This document shows positions 36,640 through 44,449 of a DNA stretch of 64,000 nt, piece after piece (position 1 is the stretch's first letter; each line of letters starts with the position of its first letter). The notes beneath the pieces were generated by a model, which saw only the letters and a list, made by a program, of their open reading frames with translations, had not been told where the DNA came from and ran no database searches. Source of the stretch: Catellatospora citrea (GTDB lineage Bacteria; Actinomycetota; Actinomycetes; Mycobacteriales; Micromonosporaceae); NCBI RefSeq assembly GCF_003610235.1, contig NZ_RAPR01000001.1:4712001-4776000 (forward strand), written 5' to 3'. Both the position numbers and the translations under genes were made by a program.

Positions 36640-37647
36640 TCAGCGCGGCGCGCCGGGCCGCAGCCGGGTGAGCAGGGCGTCGCGAATGGCCGGACGGTTG
36701 CCGAAGACCAGCAGGAAGGCCGCCTCGCGGAGCAGCCGCTGGGCGTGGTCGTCGCGCAGCACCGCTCGCGCGCCGGTCTGCACGGCCAGTTGCGCGGTGG
36801 CCCGCAGCACCAGGTCGGAGGCGGCCGCGCGGGCGGCGGGCACCGCGTCGGCGTCGGCGGCCAGCAGCGCGGCGCGGGTGGTGGCCAGTTCGGCGTCGAG
36901 CGGGCTCGGGCCGAGCAGCCGGCAGCACCGGTTCACCACGCCGAGCGCGAGGAAGCCGTTCAGGGCCGAGCCGCTCGCGTCCGATGACGACCATTTCCCG
37001 TACGCCTGCACGTCGGCCAGCCGGTCCGCGGGCACGAAATGGCCGTCGAAGCGCACGTCGACGGTCCGGCTCGCCTGCACCGCGACCAGCTCCAGCGGCG
37101 TGGTGGCCAGGGTCGGCGCGTCGACCGCGTCGACGAACAGGAAGTGCACGTCGTCGTGTTCGTCGCGCGCGGCGGTGTACAACGTGTCGATCATGCTCCA
37201 GCCGGTCACCCACGGCACCACCCCGTCGAGCAGGTAACCGCCGTCGACGGCGCGCACCCGCATCGGGGCGGTGGGGCTGCGCAGCCCGGCCAGCGCGATG
37301 CCGGCCCGGCGTACGCCCTGGGCGAGGGGTTCGAGCCAGGTCGCACGGATGCCGGGACGGTCGCTGTGGGCCGCCGCCATGACCGGGCCGTGGTGCTGCA
37401 GCCAGACGAACGCGGTGCTCAGGCAGCCGCTCGCCAGGCTCTCCAGCAGCGCCGCGGCCAGCGGGAGGTCCATGCCGAACCCGCCGGCCTCCGGCGGCGC
37501 GGCGACGCCGTAGAAGCCCTCGGCGGCCAGCAGGTCGAGCTGGCCCGCGGGCACCCGGTCGGCGGCGTCGACCGCGAGGGCGGCCGGGAAGAGGACCTCG
37601 TCCGCGATCTCCTGCGCCCGTGCCCGGAACCTGCCTGCGTCAGCCAT
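36640..37647 (-). CDS. acyl-CoA dehydrogenase family protein
   Basis: Flavoenzyme-like protein of 335 aa, shorter than the usual 380. Seen: GFYGVAAPPEAGGFGMDLPL, STAFVWLQHHGPVMAA (helical domain), LRSPTAPMRVRAVDGGYLLD (beta domain), VDVRFDGHFVPADRL, and a shortened C-terminal helical domain. The substrate is unknown; the short C-terminus leaves the catalytic base uncertain. ATG 37647 lacks a clear ribosome site; a GTG two codons earlier is possible. It is isolated between the sigma gene and a palindromic repeat. Confidence 0.8.
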   Translation of the reverse strand: MADAGRFRARAQEIADEVLFPAALAVDAADRVPAGQLDLLAAEGFYGVAAPPEAGGFGMDLPLAAALLESLASGCLSTAFVWLQHHGPVMAAAHSDRPGIRATWLEPLAQGVRRAGIALAGLRSPTAPMRVRAVDGGYLLDGVVPWVTGWSMIDTLYTAARDEHDDVHFLFVDAVDAPTLATTPLELVAVQASRTVDVRFDGHFVPADRLADVQAYGKWSSSDASGSALNGFLALGVVNRCCRLLGPSPLDAELATTRAALLAADADAVPAARAAASDLVLRATAQLAVQTGARAVLRDDHAQRLLREAAFLLVFGNRPAIRDALLTRLRPGAPR

Positions 37648-37711
37648 GCGCACATTCTCGCCGCCGCACCCGACGTCGCGGGAAACCTCCAGCTCAGCGG
37701 CCCAGAGAGTT

Positions 37712-37759
37712 AGGAAGGGCACCTTCTACAACGCAGAGCGATAAGAAGGTGCCCTTCCT
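37712..37759. repeat. palindromic element family 3, copy A (terminator-like)
   Basis: Perfect 16-bp arms AGGAAGGGCACCTTCT (37712-37727) and their complement (37744-37759) around a 16-nt loop whose sequence is almost conserved in the copy at 46344-46389. It lies directly after the half-length aldehyde dehydrogenase gene. Confidence 0.85.
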
Positions 37760-37762
37760 TTG

Positions 37763-38665
37763 TCACATGCCCTTGGGGTGCCAGACCGTCTTGGTTTCGA
37801 GGTAGGCGGTCATGGGGGCGAGGCCGGGGTCGGCCGACCAGTCGACGGCGGCCGGGCGGCGGACCCGCTTGAGGGTCTCCGCGGCGGCCTGCTCCAGCTC
37901 CAGAGCCAGCTTGGCATCGGCGACGCCGGTCAGGTCGAGGCCGTTGACGTCGCTGTGCGAGGCGAGCCACGGGGCGACCTCGGCGGCCGAGCCGGTGAGG
38001 ATGTTGACCACGCCGCCGGGCACGTCGGAGGTGGCCAGGACCTCGGCCAGGGTGATCGCCACGCGCGGGGCATCGGTGATCACGATGACGGTGTTGCCGG
38101 TGGCCATCGCCGGGGCGATGACGCTGACCAGGCCGAGCAGGGTCGGCTGGGACGGCGCGACGACCGCGACGACGCCGCTGGGCTCGGGCGAGGAGATGTT
38201 GAAGTACGGCCCGGCGACCGGGTTGGCCCCGCCCACGACCTGCGCGAGCTTGTCGGTCCAGCCCGCGTACCAGACCAGGCGGTCGATCGCCTCGTCCACC
38301 TCGGACGCGGGCACCTCCAGGGAGGTGAACTCGTCGCGGCGGCCCTCCAGCATCTCGGCGATCCGGTAGATCACCTGGCCCTTGTTGTACGCCGTCGCGC
38401 CGGACCACTTGCCGAACGCGGCCCGCGCGGCGAGCACGGCGTCGCGGGCGTCCTTGCGGGAGGCCTGGGCGGCGTTGGCCACGAACTGCCCCTTGCTGTC
38501 GGCGACGACGTAGGTGCGGCCCGACTCGCTGCGCGGGAACGCACCACCGATGAAGAGCTTGTACGTCTTGCGTACGGCCAGCCGCGGCGCGGTGGCGGTG
38601 GCGCCCGCGGTGACCCGGGTGGCGGAGGCGACGGAGTCCGCGGACTCCTTCTTCTTAGCCGGCAA
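37763..38665 (-). CDS. half-length aldehyde dehydrogenase homologue without catalytic residues
   Basis: Protein of 300 aa matching the N-terminal cofactor-binding part of aldehyde dehydrogenases (LFIGGAFPRSESGRTY, GVVAVVAPSQPTLLGLVSVI, DVPGGVVNILTGSAAEV). It ends before the catalytic Cys region and has no Cys-containing active-site loop. It resembles the second, inactive module of two-domain ALDH16 proteins. TTG 38665 has GGAGG at 6 nt and overlaps the complete aldehyde dehydrogenase gene by 11 bp, so the two are translationally coupled and probably form a complex. Confidence 0.82.
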   Translation of the reverse strand: MPAKKKESADSVASATRVTAGATATAPRLAVRKTYKLFIGGAFPRSESGRTYVVADSKGQFVANAAQASRKDARDAVLAARAAFGKWSGATAYNKGQVIYRIAEMLEGRRDEFTSLEVPASEVDEAIDRLVWYAGWTDKLAQVVGGANPVAGPYFNISSPEPSGVVAVVAPSQPTLLGLVSVIAPAMATGNTVIVITDAPRVAITLAEVLATSDVPGGVVNILTGSAAEVAPWLASHSDVNGLDLTGVADAKLALELEQAAAETLKRVRRPAAVDWSADPGLAPMTAYLETKTVWHPKGM

Positions 38666-40085
38666 GGTAGGCCTCCAGCCCGTGGCGGCCGCCCTCGCGG
38701 CCGTATCCCGATTCCTTGTAACCGCCGAACGGCGAGGTCGGGTCGAACTTGTTGAACGTGTTCGCCCAGACGACACCGGCCCGGAGCTGGTCGGCGATGG
38801 CGAGGATGCGGGAGCCCTTCTCGCTCCACACCCCGGCCGACAGCCCGTACGGCGTGTTGTTGGCCTTCTCGACCGCCTCGCCCGGGGTGCGGAAGGTCAG
38901 CACCGACAGCACCGGCCCGAAGATCTCCTCGCGGGCGATGCGGTGCGCCTGGGACACGCCGGTGAAGATGGTCGGCGCGAACCAGAAGCCGCGCTCGGGC
39001 AGCTCGCACGCGGGCGACCAGCGCTCCGCGCCCTCCGCCGAGCCGATCTCGGCCAGCGCCTTGATCCGGGTCAGCTGCTCGGCCGAGTTGATCGCGCCGA
39101 CGTCGGTGTTCTTGTCCAGCGGGTCGCCGACGCGCAGGGTGGCCATCCGGCGCTTGAGCGATTCGAGCAGCTGGTCGGCCACGGATTCCTGCACCAGCAG
39201 CCGGGATCCCGCGCAGCAGACGTGGCCCTGGTTGAAGAAGATGCCGTTGACGATGCCCTCGACGGCCTGGTCGATCGCGGCGTCGTCGAAGACGATGTTC
39301 GCCGCCTTGCCGCCCAGCTCCAGGGTGACCTTCTTCTTGGTGCCCGCCACCGCCTTGGCGATGATCCGGCCCACCTCGGTCGAGCCGGTGAAGGCGACCT
39401 TGTCCACGTCCGGGTGGTTGACCACGGCCGCGCCGGTCTCGCCCGCGCCGGTGACGATGTTGACCACGCCCGGCGGCAGCTCGGCCTGCTGGCAGATCTC
39501 CGCGAACAGCAGCGCGGTCAGCGGGGTCGTCTCGGCGGGCTTGAGCACCACGGTGTTGCCCGCGGCCAGCGCCGGGGCGATCTTCCAGGCCAGCATGAGC
39601 AGCGGGAAGTTCCACGGGATGACCTGCCCGGCCACGCCCAGCGGGCGCGGGTCCGCGCCGAAGCCGGCGTACGGCAGCTTGTCGGCCCAGCCCGCGTAGT
39701 AGAAGAAGTGCGCCGCGGCCAGCGGCACGTCCACGTCGCGGGATTCCTTGATCGGCTTGCCGTTGTTCAGCGACTCCAGCACGGCCAGCTCGCGGCTGCG
39801 CTCGGCGATGATGCGCGCGATCCGGAACAGGTACTTGGCCCGCTCCCGGCCCGGCATCACGCCCCACACGTCTTCGTAGGCGCGGCGCGCGGCCTTGACG
39901 GCCCGGTCCACGTCGGCGGTCGAGGCCTCGGCGACCTCGGCCAGCACCTCCTCGGAGGCGGGGGAGATGGTCTTGAAGCTGCCCGCGCCGTCGACGAACT
40001 CGCCGTTGATGAACAGCCCGTACGACGGCTGCAGCTTCACGATCGAGCGCGACTCCGGAGCCGGCGCGTATTCAAAAGCGCTCAT
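38655..40085 (-). CDS. NAD(P)-dependent aldehyde dehydrogenase
   Basis: Complete 476-aa enzyme. Cofactor strand and loop: GVAGQVIPWNFPLLML, KPAETTPLTAL and FTGSTEVGRII. Catalytic Glu lies in LELGGKAANIV, and the catalytic Cys in NQGHVCCAGSR; EEIFGPVL follows. Cotranscribed after deoC, it most likely oxidises the acetaldehyde released from deoxyribose-5-phosphate. The ATG overlaps the stop of a repeat-derived mini-ORF (ATGA) and uses its GAGGAGAAGG. The downstream inactive homologue starts inside its last codons. Confidence 0.93.
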   Translation of the reverse strand: MSAFEYAPAPESRSIVKLQPSYGLFINGEFVDGAGSFKTISPASEEVLAEVAEASTADVDRAVKAARRAYEDVWGVMPGRERAKYLFRIARIIAERSRELAVLESLNNGKPIKESRDVDVPLAAAHFFYYAGWADKLPYAGFGADPRPLGVAGQVIPWNFPLLMLAWKIAPALAAGNTVVLKPAETTPLTALLFAEICQQAELPPGVVNIVTGAGETGAAVVNHPDVDKVAFTGSTEVGRIIAKAVAGTKKKVTLELGGKAANIVFDDAAIDQAVEGIVNGIFFNQGHVCCAGSRLLVQESVADQLLESLKRRMATLRVGDPLDKNTDVGAINSAEQLTRIKALAEIGSAEGAERWSPACELPERGFWFAPTIFTGVSQAHRIAREEIFGPVLSVLTFRTPGEAVEKANNTPYGLSAGVWSEKGSRILAIADQLRAGVVWANTFNKFDPTSPFGGYKESGYGREGGRHGLEAYLAG

Positions 40086-40156
40086 GCCTTCTCCTCGCTT
40101 CGCTCGTCGGCGGCACGAGTGCCGAGCCCGATGATTCGTTCGCTTCGCTCGCTCAT
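40082..40156 (-). CDS. repeat-derived 24-aa mini-cistron 3
   Basis: ATG 4 nt after the deoC stop (TAAGACATG) opens 24 codons beginning MSERSERIIG and ending AADERSEEKA. The stop overlaps the aldehyde dehydrogenase start as ATGA. It is the same repeat as at 16780-16910, oriented again with the flanking operon. Whether the peptide itself matters is unknown. Confidence 0.55.
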   Translation of the reverse strand: MSERSERIIGLGTRAADERSEEKA

Positions 40157-40159
40157 GTC

Positions 40160-41107
40160 TTAGTCCAGGGTGAAGTAGTCGGGGCCCGAGTAGTGGCCGG
40201 TGGCGAGCTTGGTGCGCTGCATCAGCAGGTCGTTGAGCAGCGTGGACGCGCCGAACCGGAACCAGTCCGGGTCGAGCCAGCCGTCGCCGGCGATCTCGTT
40301 GACCATGACCAGGTACTTGATGGCGTCCTTGGTGGTGCGGATGCCGCCCGCGGGCTTCACGCCGACCTTGCGGCCGGTGGTGTCGAGGAAGTCCCGCACC
40401 GCCTCCAGCATGATCAGCGTGACGGGCAGGGTGGCCGCGGGGGCGACCTTGCCGGTGGAGGTCTTGATGAAGTCGCCGCCCGCCAGCATGGCCAGCCAGG
40501 ACGCGCGCCGCACGTTGTCGTAGGTGACCAGCTCGCCGGTCTCCAGGATGACCTTCAGGTGAGCGCTGCCGCAGGCCTCCTTGATCGCCACGATCTCCTC
40601 GAAGACCTCCAGGTAACGGCCGGACAGGAACGCGCCCCGGCTGATCACCATGTCGATCTCGTCGGCGCCCGCGGCGACGGCGGCCCGGGTGTCGTCCAGC
40701 TTCACCTTCAGCGGTGCCTGCCCCGACGGGAAGGCGGTCGCGACGCTGGCCAGGTGGATCCCGGAGCCGCGCAGCGCCTCGTGGGCGGTCGGCACCATCG
40801 ACGGGTACACGCAGATCGCGGCCACGGGCGGGCAGCTCGGGTCGCCCGGGTCGGGCTGCCGGGCCTTCGCGCACAGCGCCCGGACCTTGCCCGGGGTGTC
40901 GGCACCCTCGAGCGTGGTCAGGTCCACCATCCGGATGGCGAGGTCGATCGCCCAGGCCTTCGCGGTCGTCTTGATCGAGCGGGTGCCCAGTCCCGCGGCG
41001 CGCGCGTCCGCGCCGACCCGGTCGACGCCGGGCAGGCCGTGCAGGAAGGTCCGCAACGCCGCGTCGGAGCGCGTGACCTCGGACAACGGTGAGATGGTGG
41101 CCGTCAT
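40160..41107 (-). CDS. deoC: deoxyribose-phosphate aldolase
   Basis: Cleaves 2-deoxyribose-5-phosphate to acetaldehyde and glyceraldehyde-3-phosphate. It has 315 aa, the long bacterial/eukaryotic class. Seen: DLTTLEGADTPGKV, AICVYPSMV, ADEIDMVISRGAFLSG, KVILETGEL and DFIKTSTGK (Schiff-base Lys), and VGVKPAGGIRTTKDA. ATG 41107 is preceded by TAGACT at 7 nt (leaderless pattern). First gene of a deoC-aldehyde dehydrogenase operon. Confidence 0.95.
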   Translation of the reverse strand: MTATISPLSEVTRSDAALRTFLHGLPGVDRVGADARAAGLGTRSIKTTAKAWAIDLAIRMVDLTTLEGADTPGKVRALCAKARQPDPGDPSCPPVAAICVYPSMVPTAHEALRGSGIHLASVATAFPSGQAPLKVKLDDTRAAVAAGADEIDMVISRGAFLSGRYLEVFEEIVAIKEACGSAHLKVILETGELVTYDNVRRASWLAMLAGGDFIKTSTGKVAPAATLPVTLIMLEAVRDFLDTTGRKVGVKPAGGIRTTKDAIKYLVMVNEIAGDGWLDPDWFRFGASTLLNDLLMQRTKLATGHYSGPDYFTLD

Positions 41108-41114
41108 GCCGCGA

Positions 41115-41120
41115 AGTCTA
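41115..41120 (-). promoter_or_regulatory. -10-like hexamer of leaderless deoC
   Basis: TAGACT on the minus strand, 7 nt before the ATG; no Shine-Dalgarno is visible. Confidence 0.45.
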
Positions 41121-41243
41121 CGCGGTCTCATGAATATCGATCTTGTCCATCCCTTGAGATCGTGACGCTGTCGACAGGGGCTCTCCACGCCACCGACATG
41201 CGCCGTTCACGCCACGTTGAAGCTGGTCACCGACCGTCCTGGT

Positions 41244-42695
41244 GTGCGCATCATGCACTTCACCGACACGTACCTGCCGCGCCGCGACGGAGTAGTCACG
41301 TCGCTGCGCACGCTGCGCGCGGCCCAGGCCGCCGCCGGACACGACGTGCACTGCGTCGTGCCGGCCCACGGGGACCAGGAGGACGAGCCCGGCCTGCTCC
41401 GGCTGCCGGCGCTCGCCTGCGGGGTCGCCGACCTGCGGCTCGCACGCTGGGCGCTGTGCGCCCGGTCGACCCGCGAGCAGCTCGTCGCCGACCTGGGCGA
41501 ATACCGGCCCGACGTGGTCCACGTGCACACGCCCGGCCCGACCGGGCTGCTCGGCGTGCTGCTGGCCGCGCGGCTCGGCGTGCCGCTGGTGCAGACGTAC
41601 CACACCGACCTGCACGCCTACGCCGAGGCGTACCGGGTGCCCGGCTGGGCGCTGCGGCTGCTGCTGCGGTTGTACGCCGGACGGCTCGGGGTGCCCGCGG
41701 CGCTGCAGGGCGACCGCGCCGCGGTACTCAGCGAGGGCAACCGGCTGCTGCTCGGCGACGCCCGCGCGGTCGTGGTGCCGACCCGGGCCGTGCTCGACCG
41801 GGTCGCGCTGCCCGTGCCCCCGCAGCGGATGGCGCTGGTCCCCACGGGGGTGGGCGAGCGCCCCGCGTCCCGCGCCGAGGCCGGGGCGTTCCGGGCCGGG
41901 CACGGCATCGGGCCGAAGGAGCCCGTGGTGCTGTTCGTCGGCCGGGTCAACCGGGAGAAGGGCGTCGACCTGCTGGTCCCGGCGTTCGCCCGGGTGCTGG
42001 CGGCGTCGCCGAGAGCGCGGCTGGTGCTGGTCGGGGCGGTCTACGAGCGCCGCTGGCTGGCCCGGCTGCTGCGGGCGGCCGGACCCGGGGTCGCCGACCG
42101 GGTGGTGCTGACCGGGCAGCAGCCCCCGCACGTGGTGGCCGCGGCGTACGCGGCGGCCGACGTGTTCGCCTTCCCGTCGCGTACCGACACCCAGGCTCTC
42201 GTGCTGCAGGAGGCTGCCCTCGCCGGGCTGCCCGCGGTGCTGGCCGACCCGTCCCTGCACCGCTACGGCACCCTCGACGGCAACGCCCTGCTGGCCGAGC
42301 CCGACCCGGACTCGTTCGGCGACGCCGTGCTGAAGCTGCTCACCGATCGCCGGGCCGCGCGCCGCCTCGGCGCCGCCGCGCGAGCCTGCGCGGCCGGCCA
42401 CACCCCGCAGCGCTACGCCGAAGCCATGCACGCGATCTACACCGCTGCCCATGCCCCGGCCCGGACGGCCGTGGCCACGCCCGACCCGCTGGTCCACGCC
42501 GCCCTCGCGCCGGCCCCGGTGATCCCCGCCGGACCACAGCCCGCCCCGCTCGTCCACCTCGGTCCGGCGATCGGCCCGCTCGTTCCGGCCGACCTGGTGC
42601 CGGACGCGCGTGCCGTACACGTGGCGGACGCGCTGGTCGCCGCGGCGCAGGCGGTGGACGACCGGGGTCGCCTGGCGGCGCACGGGGCGGGGTGA
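41244..42695 (+). CDS. GT4-family glycosyltransferase
   Basis: Retaining GT-B glycosyltransferase, 483 aa, probably using a nucleotide sugar at the inner membrane for cell-envelope glycolipids. N-domain: RIMHFTDTYLPRRDGVVTSL, DVVHVHTPGPTGLLG and YHTDLHAYAEAYRVPG. C-domain: LFVGRVNREKGVDLLVPAFA and FAFPSRTDTQALVLQEA with the GT4 Glu pair position. About 80 C-terminal residues rich in Pro and Ala extend beyond the fold. GTG 41244 is chosen because the first beta strand begins there. A TTG at 41217 is the alternative. No strong ribosome site is visible. Confidence 0.83.
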   Translation: MRIMHFTDTYLPRRDGVVTSLRTLRAAQAAAGHDVHCVVPAHGDQEDEPGLLRLPALACGVADLRLARWALCARSTREQLVADLGEYRPDVVHVHTPGPTGLLGVLLAARLGVPLVQTYHTDLHAYAEAYRVPGWALRLLLRLYAGRLGVPAALQGDRAAVLSEGNRLLLGDARAVVVPTRAVLDRVALPVPPQRMALVPTGVGERPASRAEAGAFRAGHGIGPKEPVVLFVGRVNREKGVDLLVPAFARVLAASPRARLVLVGAVYERRWLARLLRAAGPGVADRVVLTGQQPPHVVAAAYAAADVFAFPSRTDTQALVLQEAALAGLPAVLADPSLHRYGTLDGNALLAEPDPDSFGDAVLKLLTDRRAARRLGAAARACAAGHTPQRYAEAMHAIYTAAHAPARTAVATPDPLVHAALAPAPVIPAGPQPAPLVHLGPAIGPLVPADLVPDARAVHVADALVAAAQAVDDRGRLAAHGAG

Positions 42696-42763
42696 GCGGG
42701 ACTTACACCACGGAGGTTGCGCCCGCGACACCGGTTGGCACGACGCGGGCGGCTACGGGCGGG

Positions 42764-42769
42764 TAGTTT
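42764..42769 (+). promoter_or_regulatory. -10-like hexamer of leaderless upp
   Basis: TAGTTT lies 6 nt before the GTG at 42776, without a Shine-Dalgarno. Confidence 0.35.
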
Positions 42770-42775
42770 CACGTC

Positions 42776-43408
42776 GTGGACGTACTCGTCGTTGATCACC
42801 CGTTGGCCCAGGCCCGCCTCACCGCCATGCGCGACTCACGCACCGACTCGAGCAGCTTCCGGGCCGCGTTGCACGAGCTCACCACCATGCTGGCGTACGA
42901 GGCCACCCGTACCTTCAAGGCCGACACGTTCCCGGTCGAGACTCCGGTCGCGACCGCGGTGGGCACCCGCCTGGCGAACCCGCCGCTGCTGGTGCCGGTG
43001 CTGCGCGCCGGGCTCGGCATGGCCGACGCCGCGCTCAGCCTGCTGCCCGAGTCCTCGATGGGCTTCGTGGGCCTGGCCCGCGACGAGCACACCTTCGAGC
43101 CGCGCGCCTACATGGAGTCCCTGCCCGGCGACCTCACCGGCAAGCCGGTCCTGGTCCTCGACCCGATGCTGGCCACCGGCGGCTCGCTGGAGCACTGCTG
43201 CCGCCTGCTCGCCGACCGCGGCTGCACCGACATCGTGGTGCTCTGCGTGCTGGCCGCCCCCGCCGGCATCGACCGCCTCCGGAACTCCGGCCTCCCCCTC
43301 CGCCTCGTCACCGCCTCCATCGACGACCACCTGAACGACAACATGTTCATCGTCCCCGGCCTCGGCGACGCCGGCGACCGCCAATTCGGCGGCATGCCCC
43401 GCTTCTAG
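42776..43408 (+). CDS. upp: uracil phosphoribosyltransferase
   Basis: Makes UMP from uracil and PRPP. It has 210 aa, the normal size. Seen: [52 protein letters not shown], the PRPP loop [15 protein letters not shown], and a C-terminus with [11 protein letters not shown] for uracil binding. It can use the uracil released by thymidine/uridine phosphorolysis upstream in the pathway. The 200 bp downstream hold two palindromic elements. Confidence 0.95.
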   Translation: MDVLVVDHPLAQARLTAMRDSRTDSSSFRAALHELTTMLAYEATRTFKADTFPVETPVATAVGTRLANPPLLVPVLRAGLGMADAALSLLPESSMGFVGLARDEHTFEPRAYMESLPGDLTGKPVLVLDPMLATGGSLEHCCRLLADRGCTDIVVLCVLAAPAGIDRLRNSGLPLRLVTASIDDHLNDNMFIVPGLGDAGDRQFGGMPRF

Positions 43409-43423
43409 GGCTCCCACGTACAA

Positions 43424-43483
43424 GTTGATCATGAACTTATGGCACGGCTCGACGGCGTGTCGCCGCCATAGGTTCATGATCAC
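43424..43483. repeat. palindromic element family 1, copy C (inverted)
   Basis: Copy of the 6913-6973 element in the opposite orientation, 40 bp from copy D. Opens GTTGATCATGAACTTATGG and closes TAGGTTCATGATCACC. Confidence 0.85.
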
Positions 43484-43522
43484 CTAGCTGTGGGCTGGGC
43501 GCGCGGGCCCAACGGCGCGCTC

Positions 43523-43583
43523 GTTGATCATGAAGTTGTTCACGCGACACGCCGCTGAGCCGTGCCATAAGTTCATGATCAAC
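43523..43583. repeat. palindromic element family 1, copy D
   Basis: 61-bp copy opening GTTGATCATGAAGTTGTTC and closing CCATAAGTTCATGATCAAC, between the convergent upp and methyltransferase genes. Confidence 0.85.
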
Positions 43584-43612
43584 CCGGGCGGGTGGGCGGG
43601 TGGGTGGGTGGG

Positions 43613-44353
43613 TCAGGTTGGGCGGCGGAGGACGGCCAGGACGGACTGGCCGAAGGGTGGGCGGAGGCGGGACTCCAGGCGGCGGGTGATCGGGGTGACC
43701 AGGGAGTCGTAGACGCGCATCATGACGCCGCCCTTGGGGGACATGCCCAGCAGGCGCGCGGTGATGAAGTAGCAGATGAAGCCGAGCGAGTTGACGTACT
43801 CCATGCGCTCGACGGTCAGGCCCGCGGCGGTCGCCACCTCGGTGAGGGTGCGGCGGGTGTAGCGCCGCCAGTGGCCGGTCGCCACGTCGACCTTGCTCAT
43901 CGCGATCGGGAACGCGGGGACCACCAGCACCATCGGGGCGCCGGGCTGGACCAGCCGGGCCATGCTGCGCAGTGCCGCCACGTCGTCCTCGATGTGCTCC
44001 AGGACGTTGTAGCTGACCAGGGCCGTGTGGTCGCCGTAGGAGTCGGTGGGCAGCAGCAGCTCGCGGGCCTCGACCCGCGGATCGTCGGCGAACCGCTGCT
44101 TGAGGTCGACCAGCCGCTCCGGGTCGGCCTCGGTGGCGGTGAAGCGGTCGACGTACGGCAGCCACTCCAGCGCGTAGTCGCCGAGCCCGCTGCCCACCTC
44201 GATCGGGTGCGCACCGAGGTAGGGGGTGGCCATGCCCGCGAACCAGGTGCGGTGGTTCACCGCCTCGGCCAGGCTCTCCAGCACCGCGGCCTGGATCTTC
44301 TGGTCCCCGGTGAGGAGGCTCGGCTCCGTGGCGTACGACGTCATCGACTGCAT
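43613..44353 (-). CDS. class I SAM-dependent methyltransferase
   Basis: Soluble 246-aa methyltransferase. The SAM site is IEVGSGLGDYALEWL, then ATEADPERLVDLKQRF; post-II and III regions are SYNVLEHIEDDVAALRSMAR and VQPGAPMVLVVPA. A C-terminal segment (GFICYFITARLLG) may lie on the membrane. The substrate is unknown. It is divergent from a membrane glycosyltransferase, so modification of an envelope lipid or glycan is a reasonable but unproven guess. ATG 44353 is taken; ATG 44344 is close. Confidence 0.83.
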   Translation of the reverse strand: MQSMTSYATEPSLLTGDQKIQAAVLESLAEAVNHRTWFAGMATPYLGAHPIEVGSGLGDYALEWLPYVDRFTATEADPERLVDLKQRFADDPRVEARELLLPTDSYGDHTALVSYNVLEHIEDDVAALRSMARLVQPGAPMVLVVPAFPIAMSKVDVATGHWRRYTRRTLTEVATAAGLTVERMEYVNSLGFICYFITARLLGMSPKGGVMMRVYDSLVTPITRRLESRLRPPFGQSVLAVLRRPT

Positions 44354-44435
44354 CCATCCGATAGCTGCAACGAGAATTGGTTTCCTATTTGTCCCTAGCT
44401 TTCAGGGCTAATCCGGACAGATTACCTAAATGCCG

Positions 44436-44441
44436 TACATT
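44436..44441 (+). promoter_or_regulatory. -10-like hexamer before the membrane glycosyltransferase
   Basis: TACATT, 8 nt before the GTG at 44450; leaderless pattern. Confidence 0.35.
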
Positions 44442-44449
44442 CGACGCTC

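Noticed and set aside
33027..36671. Plus-strand open frame of more than 1200 codons
   Set aside because: It is antisense to cydC, cydD and the sigma-factor gene, all with clear motifs. Its translation is Arg/Gly/His-rich without domains, the usual mirror of high-GC codon use.
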